From NCBI RefSeq assembly GCF_022605725.1, contig NC_065551.1:27342001-27406000 (forward strand): a stretch of 64,000 bases of DNA. The letters are read 5' to 3'. Under the pieces are notes generated by a model. It was not told the DNA's origin. It saw nothing but the letters and a program-made list of their open reading frames with translations, and made no database searches. Position 1 is the stretch's first letter; each line of letters starts with the position of its first letter. This document shows, in pieces, positions 62,431 through 64,000 of the stretch. Origin of the DNA: Anthonomus grandis grandis. Taxonomy: Eukaryota; Arthropoda; Insecta; Coleoptera; Curculionidae. The position numbers were made by a program, and so were the translations under genes.

Positions 62431-64000
62431 TCTCGAATTTGAGTCTCACACCATAGGACTACGGTGTAAATAAATATTTCTAGTAGTTGTAAAGTAATCG
62501 TCTTAAGTGTGTTAATTATCTATGTAGGTCGAGTATTTAATTTATACCTTAACAAACGATAAAAACGCTGCAGATATCTATTTTTATTGCCACCATTTTA
62601 GGAGTTACCATTTTCCTGTAAGAGGATATATTATATAGACGTACCGATTATAATCATTGCTTTCATCAACATCATCTACAGATTAATCCTCCTGTACAGT
62701 TGGAAGGTCTTTGAAAAGGTAGCAATCCATCTGCTTGCATTTTTTAGAAATTTTTTGGATCAATTTTGTGAAATAAAATCACTCATGATAATGAGGTAGA
62801 TGTTGTGTAAAATATCCAGAATAGCTGCTGCATAAAAAGAGCTTGATTTGAAGATACAATGCGCAAATAGATTAAGTGGACAAGTTGAGTTAGTAATCGT
62901 CAGAACCACTATATATCCAAATTTTTATTAGAATATATATTGCATAGCGTTGCTCTGAATCAGCTTCTATGTACTTCAATCTTAATCTACATGCCTTTAG
63001 GAACTTTACTTGAGGACAAAGTTCAATTAATAGGTCTGAAATGAAAAGAAGATAAGGTCTTGCTTTTCCGTTGGTCGCTATATAAAAGGTGATTGAAGCT
63101 TATTCATTTCTGGTCCCAGTCTTAATTTAAAGTAAGTAAATTTTGTAATTATTTCATTATGCCTCATTTTGTTTCTGAAAACAATAGATGAGATACGTTC
63201 TTAGGATTGCTATTCTTTTTGGATTTGGTGTTCTTGTTTAAATTGGTAGAAGGCTCTTAAGCTTTTAAATAACCTGGATAATTGATGCTGGCTGTAAATG
63301 CAATAGTTACTTTCAATGTTTCCATCTTGATGAAAATCAGTGTAACTTTTACTTGTAAAGAAGAGTATATTTTATAAACATACTGATTGGTATTGTTGCT
63401 TTTAATATCAACTATAAAATAGTCCTGGAATTTCAGGTGAATGGTTTTCTCTCAGTCTTTGTAATTTTGGGTGCTTTATATCATTTACTACGTTATTTAA
63501 GGGTCCAGGTTTTGGTAGCCATCTTCTTGCATTTTTTCTCTGGGTTTTGTGAATAAAATATTATTTAGATATAGTCTTAATTATAATTACTCTACTGGCG
63601 AGGTTTAAGCTTATTTAACATCGCCATTTATTGTTCAAAATATGAACATACCATATATAGAATGGTTGTATATATGGAGGCACTTTGCATTGCTTGCAAA
63701 TAGGCTCAACACGATTCTATGTAGCAGAAATGAAATACAGGAACATACGCTTATAAAAACAGATATATAAAAAACAACTTTCAACATGTGTTAATATCAT
63801 CTACTAATTATATAAAACCTCATTACATAATCTACAAGCATCCAATTTCTAACCAAACTTGTATATCAACTTTTTACCCCCTTGTCTAAAAGAAATTACC
63901 ATATAACAACTTATAAGATAGGCCCAATATATCCGCACTCCCGCTAAGAACGGCCTACAATTCACGCTTTGATATATGACTGTCGTAGAACTTTCCACCG
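62431..64000. other. Right end of window, with diverged repeats
   Basis: Two stretches (about 62720-62980 and 63510-63725) share GGTAGC..CCATCT.CTTGCATTTTTT, TTTTGTGAA.TAAAAT, TTGCAT.GC.TTGC and TTCTATGTA in the same order, so they look like an old direct duplication about 790 bases apart. No gene seen. Confidence 0.4.

Noticed and set aside
1..64000. CRISPR arrays, bacterial operons, ribosome binding sites, rRNA
   Set aside because: None seen; gene structure is eukaryotic with spliceosomal introns, and the short tandem repeats do not have spacer architecture.

Overview
The window is insect nuclear DNA. It is very AT-rich, its genes have short introns with GT/AG borders and T-rich acceptors, and it holds a cluster of yellow/MRJP-family genes plus Tc1/mariner, Copia and non-LTR transposon relics. 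A beetle is my best guess, from general resemblance only. About half of the window is gene-poor AT-rich sequence.

Left end (1-13 kb): the 3' part of a ZCCHC9-type zinc-knuckle gene (+) faces an intronless yellow-g-type gene (-). Then come a dead mariner-like element with ~246 bp inverted repeats, a small highly diverged five-exon yellow paralog (+, 363 aa, intact), and a second intronless yellow-g-type gene (-). Both intronless genes have a likely splice acceptor just upstream of the ATG, so a 5' UTR intron is probable.

Middle (13-46 kb): mostly featureless. It contains a second, better preserved mariner-like element with ~425 bp inverted repeats, a mariner 3' fragment, an isolated CpG-dense patch that looks like a promoter with a spliced non-coding exon (22.4-22.75 kb), tandem duplications at 28 kb and 34 kb, a degraded non-LTR reverse transcriptase (39-40 kb) and two tRNA-Gly(UCC) genes 3.4 kb apart.

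Right end (46-61 kb): a six-exon yellow gene (yellow-e-like, 399 aa, intact), a Copia relic, a Tc1 relic, and a multi-exon yellow gene (yellow-h-like) with two possible first exons, one 6.4 kb upstream. The last 3 kb hold a TATA/initiator-like unit beside a 172 bp imperfect palindrome, and diverged repeats.

The five yellow genes are secreted six-bladed-propeller proteins in family terms. The grouping of g, g2, e and h types recalls the conserved yellow cluster of other insects (the region where honey bee MRJPs arose). Paralog names here are tentative because no alignment or tree could be run.
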